Shown piece after piece: positions 26,048 to 35,019 of a stretch of 64,000 nucleotides of DNA. This DNA comes from Bacillus sp. FJAT-50079 (lineage in GTDB: Bacteria > Bacillota > Bacilli > Bacillales > Bacillaceae_C): the NCBI RefSeq assembly GCF_018343515.1, contig NZ_JAGYPD010000002.1, positions 614,211-678,210 of the forward strand. Direction: 5' to 3'. Every line of letters starts with the position of its first letter. The first letter of the stretch is position 1. Both the position numbers and the translations under genes were made by a program. The notes beneath the pieces are model-generated. The model saw only the letters and a program-made list of their open reading frames with translations, ran no database searches and was not told where the DNA came from.

Positions 26048-27100
26048 TCAAATGACTAATGGAGATTGGATATAAGCGATTAATAATTTTTCTGTATTCA
26101 TTAAAGATGATTCATGTGTTCTTTCAAATGCATGTGATGATTCAATCCCAGGTCCGATCAGGCCATGAACAATATCATGCCCTGCTTTAATCGCGGCGGA
26201 TGCATCTGAACCGTAATATGGATAAATATCAACGCGATAATCGATCTTATTTTCCCTTGCTAAATTGACGAAATGCTTACGCAAACCATAATGGTAAGGT
26301 CCACTTGAGTCTTTCGCACAAATGGAGACGGTGTATTCATCGGATGATTGACCTTCCCCAATCGCTCCCATATCAACTGCGACATACTCAACCGTTTCAG
26401 TTGGAATATTAGAGTTGCCCCCATAACCAATTTCTTCATTATTTGAAATTAAAAAATGAGTCGTATATGGAAGCTCAATTCCTTCCTCCTGAATCCATTT
26501 AATGATTCGCAGCAAGATCGCCGTACTCGCCTTATCATCAAGGTGACGTGATTTAATAAAACCACTCGCAGTCAATTGAACGCGCGGGTCAAAAGAGACA
26601 AAGTCGCCAACATTAATGCCTAACATCCTCGTTTCCTCTGCATTCGTTGTCTTTTCATCAATCCGAACTTCGATATTTTCGTCATTTCTTTTTGCCTCAC
26701 CGGCGTCTTTATAAACGTGGACAGACGTTTGCTTCATTAAAATCGTGCCCGAATACGTATGGCCCGTTTCCGTTTCAATCGTACAGTACTCTCCTTCGAC
26801 CGCATTCCAACGAAAGCCGCCAATCATCGAAAGCTTCAATCGTCCGTTCGGTTTAATTTCTTTTACCATTGCTCCTAATGTATCGACATGTGCAGTAAGC
26901 ATTCGGTGTTTTTCATTATTTTTTCCAGGGATCGTAATGAGCAGTCCACCTTTGTGATTCCTTTTCATTTCAATGTTAAGCCCTTTCAAATATTGCGCAC
27001 AAAATTCGATGACCTTATTTGTATTGCCAGTGGGACTCGGTATCGAAACGAGCTCTTTGATTAACATGACAATTTCCTTCAAATGTGTTGTATACTTCAT
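26048..27100 (-). CDS. M42-family metallo-aminopeptidase
   Basis: A 350-residue cocatalytic di-zinc peptidase of the FrvX/YsdC type. Metal and catalytic residues are visible in TAHVDTLGAM (His, Asp), RHLDDKAS (bridging Asp), SNNEEIGYGG (catalytic and ligand Glu), YVAVDMGAIG (Asp) and GIESSHAFERTH (His). It removes N-terminal residues from peptides in the cytoplasm. The ATG at 27100 follows GAAAGGGTG. The open frame runs another 78 codons upstream, but that part lies opposite the OsmC gene and has no family similarity. Confidence 0.9.
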   Translation of the reverse strand: MKYTTHLKEIVMLIKELVSIPSPTGNTNKVIEFCAQYLKGLNIEMKRNHKGGLLITIPGKNNEKHRMLTAHVDTLGAMVKEIKPNGRLKLSMIGGFRWNAVEGEYCTIETETGHTYSGTILMKQTSVHVYKDAGEAKRNDENIEVRIDEKTTNAEETRMLGINVGDFVSFDPRVQLTASGFIKSRHLDDKASTAILLRIIKWIQEEGIELPYTTHFLISNNEEIGYGGNSNIPTETVEYVAVDMGAIGEGQSSDEYTVSICAKDSSGPYHYGLRKHFVNLARENKIDYRVDIYPYYGSDASAAIKAGHDIVHGLIGPGIESSHAFERTHESSLMNTEKLLIAYIQSPLVI

Positions 27101-27167
27101 AAGTGGACACCCTTTCGTACATTTATTTTTTCTTGAAATCATCATAACATGTGAGGTGAATTTTTCA

Positions 27168-27602
27168 TTGCAAAAACATTCATTTTTATTAGAGGCAAAA
27201 TGGCCAGGCGGAAGAAATAGCGTCGGAACGATCGATGCAGGAAATTTAAAAACAGAAGTGTCGATTCCACCAGAGATGGATGGGCCTGGAGTTGGAACAA
27301 ACCCAGATGAAATGCTGCTCGGGGCTGCTGCCACTTGTTACATTATTACACTTGCGGCGATGCTTGAGCGTGCATCGATTCCCGTCAAGACACTAACAAT
27401 GCAATCTGAAGGGATTGTAGAAGTCGAAAACGGCGTCATTACATATAAAGAGATTATTCACCGTCCCACTCTACAATTGGTTGAGAAAGCAGATGAGAAA
27501 AAGGCAGCAGTGTTGGCAAAAAAAGCGGAATCAAGTTGTATGATCTCGCGAGCGCTTGCCGGTAATGTTGTGATTGGGCTTGAACCTCAAATTTATAGCT
27601 AA
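27168..27602 (+). CDS. OsmC/Ohr-family protein
   Basis: A 144-residue OsmC-fold protein. Two conserved cysteines occur in GAAATCYIITLAAML (about residue 55) and ESSCMISRAL (about 124), the peroxidatic and resolving positions in the family. Members reduce organic or fatty-acid hydroperoxides. I choose TTG at 27168, 8 nt after GAGGTGA, because similarity begins there (KWPGGRNSVGTIDAG). The ATG-initiated frame 65 codons upstream would overlap the divergent M42 gene. The two start codons are only 67 bp apart. Confidence 0.85.
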   Translation: MQKHSFLLEAKWPGGRNSVGTIDAGNLKTEVSIPPEMDGPGVGTNPDEMLLGAAATCYIITLAAMLERASIPVKTLTMQSEGIVEVENGVITYKEIIHRPTLQLVEKADEKKAAVLAKKAESSCMISRALAGNVVIGLEPQIYS

Positions 27603-27665
27603 ATTTTTATTAAAGGCATTTTCAAACAATTATTTTCTCCCTATATGTGATTTTTATAAACCTCT

Positions 27666-27706
27666 AAAAAAGCGATGGAACATTAAATGCTGTTCCATCG
27701 CTTTTA
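27666..27706. terminator. Bidirectional terminator, osmC / VWA lipoprotein
   Basis: AAAAGCGATGGAACA pairs with TGTTCCATCGCTTTT around a short loop, with A and T runs on the outer sides between convergent genes. Confidence 0.92.
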
Positions 27707-27711
27707 GGTAA

Positions 27712-29088
27712 TCATTGATTTTTTTTATCAATTGTCTCGTTAATCTTTTTATTGCCCTCGTCGACGTAGTCCCTCCATTGTTGGTTACCGCTATCGACGC
27801 TTTCTCTCCAAGCTTGATTCCCTGTATCAACAGCATATCGCCATTTTGCATCACTATAGTCAACGATCATCGAAAACATTTGAAAGACTGGATGACCATG
27901 ATCTTTGAATCGTTCCTTTAAATAGTTTTGGGCGGTTTTCATTCGTTCCTTTTCTCGGTTGCTTTTTTCTTTCATACTTTCTTTTGTACTAAAAGCTAAT
28001 TCTTTCTTTTCTTCTTTAATTTCGAAGGCCTTTGATTTTCCTTCTTCTTTCCATTCCAGCCATTTTTCCTGGATTTCCTCATATTGTGCTCTCATATATT
28101 TTTTTAGATCGAGTTCTGAATTCACGTAAGTAAATTCTCCCTTACCCGCTGTCGCCACTTCTTTCAGCAGTTTCTGTCCTGCATCATCATCTACGTCAAA
28201 GCCGATAATATTCACAACAGTCTCAATATCTGCTGCAACTAACTCTTCAGCCGCTTTTACTGGGTCACCGTCACATGTTTCGATTCCATCACTAACAACA
28301 TAGACAACGACATCATCGGCACCCTCAGGGATGTCTTCTTTCACTGTCTCCAAGCCAAGAGCGATCGGCGTCCAACCCGCTGGTTTTACTTGATCAAGTG
28401 ATTGCTGAAACTCTTGCTTGTCAAAATTGCCATTATAAAGATTCTCCGAACTGCTGCACGATAATTGTTTATCCGCATCGCTTCCGCTTCCTTTATGACC
28501 ATAGACACGCATAGAAATGGTCGCATCTTCGGGCACTTGTTCAGCAAACTCCATAACAGCTGCTTTGGCAGCCTCCATCCTTGTCTTATTACCAGATGCC
28601 GCCTTCATACTCCCACTCGCATCAATTAAAATAGCATAATGGGCGGTTTTTAATGTTGGTGAATTTACCGTTTCATCAGGTCGGTCAATGTTCACCTCGA
28701 CACTGGAATCAAAGCTCACAAGAGTTTCCATTTCTTCATGATAATCTTCGGATAGCAAATAGATCATTTCTTCCAAGTACTGTTCTTTCGTTAAATCATC
28801 TGGTAATTGTTCAAGTGCTTCATTCACCTTATTTTCGTCATACTGGTCACCACTATAAATGCCCGGATAGCGCAATAATTCCTTTTCTATATCCGTTAAT
28901 TCACGATTTGCATTATGTATCTCATAATACTTAATTTCTTTTGGCTCATACCCTGTTTCTTCCTGTATTTCTTCAGTTTCTTTTTGTTCAGAAGGCTCTG
29001 CCTCAGACTTAACTGATTCATTGTCTTTTGATGAACATGCTGCGAGTAAAATTAACATGATGATGATCCCAAATAAACGTTTATTCAA
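27712..29088 (-). CDS. VWA-domain lipoprotein with C-terminal 11-residue repeats
   Basis: A 458-residue surface lipoprotein: hydrophobic signal with lipobox LLAAC (Cys about 18), an acidic linker (to about 50), then a helical region. The von Willebrand factor A domain (about 145-340) has MIDAS motif DASGSM and VVSDGIETCDGD. A charged Lys/Glu helical stretch (about 345-400) follows. The C-terminus has four or five tandem units of 11 residues: WRYAVDTGNQA, WRESVDSGNQQ, WRDYVDEGNKK, then INETIDKKNQ. VWA lipoproteins bind protein ligands through a metal ion; the partner is unknown. The gene stands alone, ending at a bidirectional terminator. Confidence 0.87.
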   Translation of the reverse strand: MNKRLFGIIIMLILLAACSSKDNESVKSEAEPSEQKETEEIQEETGYEPKEIKYYEIHNANRELTDIEKELLRYPGIYSGDQYDENKVNEALEQLPDDLTKEQYLEEMIYLLSEDYHEEMETLVSFDSSVEVNIDRPDETVNSPTLKTAHYAILIDASGSMKAASGNKTRMEAAKAAVMEFAEQVPEDATISMRVYGHKGSGSDADKQLSCSSSENLYNGNFDKQEFQQSLDQVKPAGWTPIALGLETVKEDIPEGADDVVVYVVSDGIETCDGDPVKAAEELVAADIETVVNIIGFDVDDDAGQKLLKEVATAGKGEFTYVNSELDLKKYMRAQYEEIQEKWLEWKEEGKSKAFEIKEEKKELAFSTKESMKEKSNREKERMKTAQNYLKERFKDHGHPVFQMFSMIVDYSDAKWRYAVDTGNQAWRESVDSGNQQWRDYVDEGNKKINETIDKKNQ

Positions 29089-29273
29089 TTCGACTCTCCT
29101 TCAATCACTTTTTCCTCATCATATCTCAATTTCCTTTCTCCTTGAAGGTGTCGAAATTCCTATTTCATGCGGTTTCTCCTATATCTATATAACTAGTCCA
29201 TCGAATTTTAAATCTTGCTACCCGCCCCCAGAAAGTGAAGTATCTAAAGCGTCAATCAATATACATGAACAAA

Positions 29274-29314
29274 CAAAAGTGTCCAAAATGTCAATTTCTC
29301 AGACTTTTGGACAC
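29274..29314 (-). terminator. Terminator of the xylAB operon
   Basis: GTGTCCAAAA pairs with TTTTGGACAC around a 16-nt loop. On the minus strand it is followed by T-rich sequence just past the xylB stop. Confidence 0.82.
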
Positions 29315-29321
29315 TGTGTCA

Positions 29322-30821
29322 TTATTTTCTATACACAAGCAACTCCTCATTTAGTTGCTTCGTAGATTTGTACACATCTTGATATAACTTGAATAATTGC
29401 TTATATTTTTGAACATTTTCCTCATTTGGTTTATACGATTCCGTAATCGAAAGGAAGGCGTCTGCACATTCCTGCAATGAAGCAAACCAGCCAGAGCCAA
29501 ATGCCGCAAGCATCGCAGCCCCCATTCCAGGTCCTTGCTCACTTGCAAGCTTAACAATTTTCACGTTAAAAATATCAGCTTGCATTTGCAGCCAATGCTC
29601 ATTTTTTGCACCGCCGCCAATCGATACAACTGTATCAATATTCTTACCGTTTTCTCTGAAAATTTCGATCGACTCATTTAATGAGAACGTAATTCCTTCT
29701 AGAACAGCACGGACAAAATCTTTTCGTTCATGAGAAGCATCCATGCCGATAAAGCTTGCACGAATCGCGGAATCTGCATGTGGCGTTCTCTCTCCTACTA
29801 GATACGGGGTGAAAAGTAAACCATTCGCCCCCACTGGTACATCTTCGATTCCTTCAAGTAACGTATCGAAATCAATTTCTTCTGCAAAGACATCCTTAAA
29901 CCAGCTTAAACTATATCCAGCTGCTAACGTAACCCCCATCGTATAAAATCCATCCGCTTCACCATGGTTGAAATAATGGACTTTACCGGCAAAATCTTGA
30001 TCGCCTCTCGCTTCATAGGAAAGAACAACACCAGACGTGCCAATGCTGCACATCGTATTTCCTTCAGATAGAATCCCTGATCCAATCGCACCACAAGCAT
30101 TATCTGCTCCACCCGCAAACACTTTGACTGTTTTAAACAATCCCGTTTGTTCTGCTATTTCATTCGTAATCGTTCCAGTCTGTTCATGAGATGCAACGAG
30201 TGGCGGACAAAGTTCAATATTGATACCGAGCAGCTCACACATATCCTTGCTCCACTTTTTCCCTGCTACATCAAGCAGCAGCGTGCCAGCCGCATCTGAA
30301 TATTCACTATGCAAAAGCCCTGTTAAACGGTAGCGCAAGTAATCCTTTGGTAACAAAAAGATCGCCGATTTTTCAAACACTTCCGGCTCATGTTCTTTCA
30401 CCCAAAGCAGCTTTGGTAAAGTAAATCCTTCTAATGCCGGATTTTTAGTAATCTCCAGCAGTTTCTCTTTGCCGACGACTCTTTCAATCTCTCTGCATTG
30501 CTTCGTCGTTCTCGTATCATTCCAAAGAATCGCATTTCTTAACACTTGATGATCGTGATCAAGCAGCACTAAACCGTGCATCTGTCCAGAAAAACTCATC
30601 CCTTCGATGGCTTCAATATTACCTTCAAATTGATCAACAAGCTCTGCTAAACCAGCGATCGTTTTCTCTACCCATTCCTCTGGATTTTGTTCACTATATC
30701 CCGATTTTTCTTGAATGAGCGGGTATGATTTAGAGACCTCCTGGCAAACCTCTCCTTTTTGATTCATAAGTAAAATTTTTACCGCACTTGTCCCTAGGTC
30801 GACTCCAATTACATATTTCAC
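29322..30821 (-). CDS. xylB: Xylulokinase
   Basis: A 499-residue FGGY-family kinase. It starts with GVDLGTSAVKILLM (phosphate-1 motif) and has GMSFSGQMHGLV, NDTRTTKQC, GGADNACGAIGSG and the C-terminal FGGY signature GGGAKNEHWLQMQADI. It phosphorylates D-xylulose to xylulose 5-phosphate for the pentose phosphate pathway. It follows xylA after 73 bp that contain a terminator-like stem. Expression should be controlled by the XylR operator and cre upstream of xylA. No xylose transporter gene is nearby; the pectin-side GH43 enzymes could supply xylose inside the cell. Confidence 0.96.
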   Translation of the reverse strand: MKYVIGVDLGTSAVKILLMNQKGEVCQEVSKSYPLIQEKSGYSEQNPEEWVEKTIAGLAELVDQFEGNIEAIEGMSFSGQMHGLVLLDHDHQVLRNAILWNDTRTTKQCREIERVVGKEKLLEITKNPALEGFTLPKLLWVKEHEPEVFEKSAIFLLPKDYLRYRLTGLLHSEYSDAAGTLLLDVAGKKWSKDMCELLGINIELCPPLVASHEQTGTITNEIAEQTGLFKTVKVFAGGADNACGAIGSGILSEGNTMCSIGTSGVVLSYEARGDQDFAGKVHYFNHGEADGFYTMGVTLAAGYSLSWFKDVFAEEIDFDTLLEGIEDVPVGANGLLFTPYLVGERTPHADSAIRASFIGMDASHERKDFVRAVLEGITFSLNESIEIFRENGKNIDTVVSIGGGAKNEHWLQMQADIFNVKIVKLASEQGPGMGAAMLAAFGSGWFASLQECADAFLSITESYKPNEENVQKYKQLFKLYQDVYKSTKQLNEELLVYRK

Positions 30822-30848
30822 AAATGCTCACCTTCTTTTAGAATAATG

Positions 30849-30884
30849 GAAAAAAGGTGCTGGAAAGATGAACGTTCCCAGCAC
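30849..30884 (-). terminator. Terminator-like stem between xylA and xylB
   Basis: On the minus strand GTGCTGGGAA pairs with TTTCCAGCAC (one G-T pair) around an 8-nt loop, followed by CTTTTTT, 10 bp past xylA. It lies inside the operon, so it may attenuate xylB or stabilise the xylA mRNA end. Confidence 0.65.
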
Positions 30885-30894
30885 ATGATGATCA

Positions 30895-32223
30895 TTAACC
30901 TTGATTCGCTAATGTTTCTAATAAATATTGATTTACAATTGCTTTTAGACGCTCTTGTCTACCGGAAATATTTTTAATTTCTCCTAATTGCAATGCATAC
31001 GCTTCAAGCTTATGGAAATCTGTACGTCCTTCCACAATATCAAGACCAATACCTTCAGTGAAGCTTTTGTATCTTTCAGCAATGAAATCTTCTAATACGC
31101 GGTCTTCAAGTAATTTATGCGCTACTTTTAGGCCAATTGCAAAGCTGTCCATTCCAGCAATATGTGCGTGGAATAAATCTTCAGGCTCAAACGAACCTCT
31201 GCGCACTTTTGCATCAAAGTTTAGTCCACCTTTTCCTAGTCCACCGTTTTGTAAAATTTCATACATTGCTAGAGTTGTAGAATACAAGTCTGTCGGGAAT
31301 TCATCAGTATCCCAGCCAAGCAATGTATCCCCTTGGTTCGCATCAACCGATCCAAGCATGCCATTGATTCTAGCGACACGCAGCTCATGTTCAAATGTAT
31401 GCCCCGCTAGCGTAGCATGGTTCGCTTCAATATTAAATTTAAAATGCTCGTCAAGACCGTAGCTCTTTAGGAAAGCGATTCCAGTTGCAACATCAAAATC
31501 ATATTGATGTTTTGTCGGCTCTTTCGGCTTTGGTTCAATTAAGAATGGACCATCAAAACCAATTTCTTTTGCATAATCAACAGCCATATGGAAGAAGCGT
31601 GCTAAGTTATCTTGTTCTAGCTTCATATCTGTATTTAATAGCGTTTCGTAGCCTTCACGTCCACCCCAGAATACATAGTTTTCTGCGCCAAGCTCTTTCG
31701 CTGTTTCCAATCCTTTTTTCACCTTTGCTGCTGCGAATGCATATACATCTGCATTGCTTGATGTCGCTGCACCGTGAACGTATCTTGGATGCGTAAACAT
31801 ATTTGCTGTGTTCCAAAGCAATTTCGTTTTACTATCTTTCATATAATCTTTGATCATTGCTGTAATCACATCAAGATTTTCATACGTCTCTTTCAACGTA
31901 TCTGCTTCAGGAGCAATATCAGAATCGTGGAAACAGAAAAATGGAACATTTAATTTTTCGAATAACTCGAATGCAGCCTCAACACGTGCTTTTGCTAAAT
32001 CCATACCTTGGTATTTGTCCCACGGACGCAACATTGTTCCAACTCCGAAAGGATCAGTTCCATTCGCAGTAAATGTATGCCAGTAAGCAACGGAAAATCG
32101 TAAAAGCTCCTCCATTGTTTGTCCATTTACAATTTCCTCTGGATTATAATACTTAAACGCAAACGGATTTTTAGAACGTGCACCTTCATATTGAATTTTA
32201 CTCACATTTTCAAAATAAGCCAT
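30895..32223 (-). CDS. xylA: Xylose isomerase
   Basis: A 442-residue class II xylose isomerase with a TIM-barrel fold and two divalent metals. [14 protein letters not shown] holds the catalytic His, [16 protein letters not shown] is the family signature, and [17 protein letters not shown] carries metal ligands. It converts D-xylose to D-xylulose. AGGAGG precedes the ATG. The promoter, XylR operator and cre lie within 100 bp upstream, divergent from xylR. Confidence 0.97.
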   Translation of the reverse strand: MAYFENVSKIQYEGARSKNPFAFKYYNPEEIVNGQTMEELLRFSVAYWHTFTANGTDPFGVGTMLRPWDKYQGMDLAKARVEAAFELFEKLNVPFFCFHDSDIAPEADTLKETYENLDVITAMIKDYMKDSKTKLLWNTANMFTHPRYVHGAATSSNADVYAFAAAKVKKGLETAKELGAENYVFWGGREGYETLLNTDMKLEQDNLARFFHMAVDYAKEIGFDGPFLIEPKPKEPTKHQYDFDVATGIAFLKSYGLDEHFKFNIEANHATLAGHTFEHELRVARINGMLGSVDANQGDTLLGWDTDEFPTDLYSTTLAMYEILQNGGLGKGGLNFDAKVRRGSFEPEDLFHAHIAGMDSFAIGLKVAHKLLEDRVLEDFIAERYKSFTEGIGLDIVEGRTDFHKLEAYALQLGEIKNISGRQERLKAIVNQYLLETLANQG

Positions 32224-32246
32224 AATGAATGCCTCCTCATAATTTT

Positions 32247-32261
32247 TGATGACGTTTTCAT
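32247..32261 (-). promoter_or_regulatory. CcpA cre site in the xylA leader
   Basis: Minus-strand ATGAAAACGTCATCA fits the cre consensus WTGNAANCGNWNNCW except for one position. It lies downstream of the xylA -10 box and upstream of the start codon, a roadblock position for carbon catabolite repression. Confidence 0.7.
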
Positions 32262-32272
32262 TGTCTGAAAAA

Positions 32273-32302
32273 AGTATACCACAACAAAACTTTCTTTGTC
32301 CA
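32273..32302 (-). promoter_or_regulatory. Promoter of xylA
   Basis: Minus-strand TGGACA-18 bp-TATACT. The -35 box lies inside the XylR operator. Confidence 0.7.
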
Positions 32303-32319
32303 TTGGATAAACAAAGTTT
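32287..32319. promoter_or_regulatory. XylR operator
   Basis: A 33-bp palindrome with arms AAACTTTCTTTGTCCA and TGGATAAACAAAGTTT (two mismatches). It lies between xylA and xylR and overlaps the xylA -35 box. Layout matches the xylose-relieved XylR operators of Bacillus, though the arm sequence differs from the B. subtilis operator as I recall it. Confidence 0.8.
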
Positions 32320-32376
32320 ATTTTTATGATAAAATATTGGATAATAAGTTCATACATATATAAGGAGTAGAAAATC

Positions 32377-33546
32377 ATGAATGTCACATGGAATCAACAG
32401 GTTGTGAAAAAAGAAAATAAAACGCTCGTCTTGCAAATCATTCGAAATCATGAGGAAATCTCTCGAGCCGATATTGCTCAACGTTCTGGCTTGAATAAAG
32501 GAACCGTATCATCGTTAGTTGCCGAATTATTGGAGGAACAGCTCGTGCTTGAGAAAGGCCCTGGTGTTTCAAGCGGTGGCAGGCGTCCTGTCATGCTAAC
32601 GTTCAATCATGCAGCTGGTCATTCAATTGGGATTGATCTCGGAGTTAATTATATTCATGCCGTATTAACCGATTTAAGTGGCACAATGATCATGGAGCAT
32701 TCTAATGCATATACATCCTCTTCGATTGAACAAACGATGGATATCGTGAAAGAACATATTCGTAAATTAAAAGAAAGCGCCCCACCAACTCCGTACGGAA
32801 TTACTGGAATTGGCATTGGTGTACCCGGCTTAATTGATAAGGATAGCGCCGTCTTACTGGCGCCAAACCTCGGCTGGAAAAACTCTTCGATTCGAAAAGA
32901 AATTGAAGCGGCTTTTGACATTCCTGTTATCGTTGAAAATGAAGCGAATGCCGGCGCATATGGGGAGAAAGTATTTGGTTCAGGCAAGGATATTGAAAAT
33001 CTCGTCTATATTAGTAGTGGAATTGGGATCGGAACAGGTATTATTATTAATGGAGAGCTTTATAAAGGAGTTAGTGGCTTTTCAGGAGAATTTGGTCATA
33101 TGACCATCGATGTAAATGGAGAAACTTGCAGATGTGGCAATATCGGTTGTTGGGAATTGTATGCATCTGAACAATATCTTCAGCGAAAAAATCCCACTCA
33201 ATTAATGATTGATGATCATTTTCTTGATCACTTAATTGATAGTGCAAAACAAAATGATCCGAAAATCATCGAATTGTTCGAGCAAACAGCCAATTATTTA
33301 GGCGTTGGCATCGTGAATATCATTCATGCAATGAACCCGCAGCAACTCATTATTGGCAATCGACTTTCTGCCGCTAAACAATGGATGGAGCCGATTATTC
33401 AAGAATATGTTCAAAAGCATGCACTTACTTCACATATGAATCATATTCAAATTACTTTTTCCACCCCTTCATTTCCGGCTACGGCCCTTGGAATGGCGGC
33501 ATTTTCATTTGAAAGCTTTTTAAGGGAAAGAATGGCGATCATTTAA
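32377..33546 (+). CDS. xylR: Xylose operon repressor XylR (ROK family)
   Basis: A 389-residue repressor. The N-terminal winged HTH (about 1-75) has EISRADIAQRSGLNKGTVSS. The ROK sugar-binding domain has GIDLGVNYIHAVLTDL and GIGIGVPGLID, and the zinc-site signature CRCGNIGCWELYASE (about 249-263). It binds xylose and releases its operator. AAGGAG precedes the ATG. Its divergent position from xylA confirms the assignment. Confidence 0.94.
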   Translation: MNVTWNQQVVKKENKTLVLQIIRNHEEISRADIAQRSGLNKGTVSSLVAELLEEQLVLEKGPGVSSGGRRPVMLTFNHAAGHSIGIDLGVNYIHAVLTDLSGTMIMEHSNAYTSSSIEQTMDIVKEHIRKLKESAPPTPYGITGIGIGVPGLIDKDSAVLLAPNLGWKNSSIRKEIEAAFDIPVIVENEANAGAYGEKVFGSGKDIENLVYISSGIGIGTGIIINGELYKGVSGFSGEFGHMTIDVNGETCRCGNIGCWELYASEQYLQRKNPTQLMIDDHFLDHLIDSAKQNDPKIIELFEQTANYLGVGIVNIIHAMNPQQLIIGNRLSAAKQWMEPIIQEYVQKHALTSHMNHIQITFSTPSFPATALGMAAFSFESFLRERMAII

Positions 33547-33725
33547 AAAGAGGCGGTTTACGGAAGGCGCTGAAAATGATGGATTGTTGATTTTGTATTC
33601 GGCACTCACTCATTTAAATTTGATGTCTTAATAAAACAGTAAAAAAGTTACACGCCCCGCTTTAAATAAGGATTTTATACTTCTTTATTTTGGTTTGTTA
33701 AATCGTTTAACAAAATTTTTACTCC
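33547..33725. other. Intergenic downstream of xylR, no gene seen
   Basis: No strong terminator stem was found after xylR. The region leads into a foldback repeat. Confidence 0.4.
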
Positions 33726-33856
33726 GTTGATTTCCGTTCCAGGCGAACGCTTTCCGGGGGGCGTGCCGGTGAGCCTCCTTGGTCGCTTTGCGCCTTGCGG
33801 GACCTCACCTATCACTCTCTCAATCCCTCAGGTCGTCTCCCTTCACTCCAATCAAC
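33726..33856. repeat. GC-rich foldback repeat, family A, copy 1
   Basis: A 131-bp element bounded by GTTGATT and AATCAAC. Inside are CGCTTTCCGGGGGG, GAGCCTCCTTGG and GCGGGACCTCACC, which are locally palindromic. It is more GC-rich than its surroundings. Similar elements lie at 38223, 54579 and 54773. No coding potential was seen. Confidence 0.75.
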
Positions 33857-33888
33857 TAAGGATGCTTCTGTTCAAAAGTCATTGACTT

Positions 33889-34145
33889 AAATAATGTAAA
33901 ATCTTAACTCATTTCCGTGAAATACTTTCAATATAAATTCCCCATCTGGAACTTTTAGAAATTCATAAGATGATAGGAATTTTGAGTTAGCTAAAATAGC
34001 CTCATCGTGATTTCCAGTAATCATTGATATATCATTTTTCGAAAAAATATTTAAAACTTCATTTGTATCTGGTCCTACAATAAATATGTTCTATTTATTG
34101 TCTTTTATCAATCTCACTTAATGCAGAGACGTTTCCGTTCTTGCT
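33889..34145 (-). pseudogene. Remnant of a calcineurin-like metallophosphoesterase gene
   Basis: Conceptual minus-strand translation gives NGNVSALSEIDKRQ, a stop, IEHIFIVGPDTNEVLN, then MITGNHDEAILA and VFHGNELRFYII before a stop. Intact relatives have DIHGNVSAL near the N-terminus, GDL(V/I)GYGP where only GP remains here, and GNHDEA. The start, the second metal motif and the C-terminal half are therefore missing, and an in-frame stop is present. Homology is inferred from motif order. Confidence 0.75.
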
Positions 34146-34182
34146 CCCTTCATTTTTAAATATATTTGGTATTGTACATAAA

Positions 34183-34218
34183 GAAAAAACAGACTAAATC
34201 GCTACGGGAAATAGTCTG
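34183..34218 (-). terminator. Terminator after the first YesL-type gene
   Basis: Minus-strand CAGACTA and TAGTCTG flank a 15-nt loop and are followed by TTTTTTCTTT. Confidence 0.8.
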
Positions 34219-34270
34219 CTAATCACTACTCTAATTTAATTGTCTCCCCCTTATTGGAATTGGTTACAAT

Positions 34271-34939
34271 TTATGCCTCGTTTTTTCCTAGTTCTTCACT
34301 TTCCATCTTCTCCTTGCTTTCTTCCTCACGCAATTCTAGTTTTGTAAATGCCAGGTTCGCTCCCCAGGAGATTGCGTAGGCGTAGATACTCACTCCAAAC
34401 ACAGGGATTAGTCCTGGTATTTTCATCATAATAAAATAAACAGCAAAACAAGCTACTCCCATCATAATTGTGACGAATGGAAACATGATCATTATAAAAA
34501 ACGAATTTTTAAACACTTGAAACAGCCGTACATCGTAATGAACAAAAACAGGAAATAAATACATCAGAACAAGTCCAAAAATAAATAACACGGAAACGAG
34601 TGGGAGATGAAAAAATCGGACAAAATCACTTGGGCTTGATTTAATAAATTGGAAATCAATATAAAGTACATAAACGATCAACACAATAATAAGCCCTAAT
34701 AGATTACTTTTAATAAATTCTTTTTTATATGAAGCCCAAAACGTTTTAAAAACTGGAATATCAGGCTCTCCTCTTACCCATTTGCGCATGACGGCGAACA
34801 TCGCTGCCGTCGACGGAAAAAATCCGAAAACAATTAATCCAGGAATAAGGAATACAAGCCATAATATATTAATATAGAAAAAGCGCCAAATCCATTCGGA
34901 TATTCGATAAAATCCTCCCATGATGCCACCCATTTGCAT
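34271..34939 (-). CDS. DUF624 (YesL family) membrane protein
   Basis: A 222-residue protein with about five membrane helices. The family N-terminus reads GGFYRISEWIWRFFYINILW and is followed by PSTAAMFAVMRKWVRGEPD and FWASYKKEFIKSNLLG. YesL/YteU proteins accompany sugar ABC transporters and rhamnogalacturonan genes; their biochemical role is not known. The C-terminal tail is very acidic. It follows an unrecognised membrane-anchored protein gene by 80 bp on the same strand. A second copy lies at 47124. Confidence 0.87.
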   Translation of the reverse strand: MQMGGIMGGFYRISEWIWRFFYINILWLVFLIPGLIVFGFFPSTAAMFAVMRKWVRGEPDIPVFKTFWASYKKEFIKSNLLGLIIVLIVYVLYIDFQFIKSSPSDFVRFFHLPLVSVLFIFGLVLMYLFPVFVHYDVRLFQVFKNSFFIMIMFPFVTIMMGVACFAVYFIMMKIPGLIPVFGVSIYAYAISWGANLAFTKLELREEESKEKMESEELGKNEA

Positions 34940-35019
34940 GATGATGCCCCCTAGATTGTGATTAGTCCATTATACTATATTACTATCCTTATTTTCAGCA
35001 CATTCTGACAAAACACATT

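Noticed and set aside
26973..27167. 65-codon extension of the OsmC protein
   Set aside because: It is antisense to the M42 gene; similarity begins at the TTG at 27168, which has its own ribosome site.
27101..27334. 78-codon N-terminal extension of the M42 peptidase
   Set aside because: It lies opposite the OsmC coding sequence, lacks peptidase similarity, and a good ribosome site precedes the ATG at 27100.
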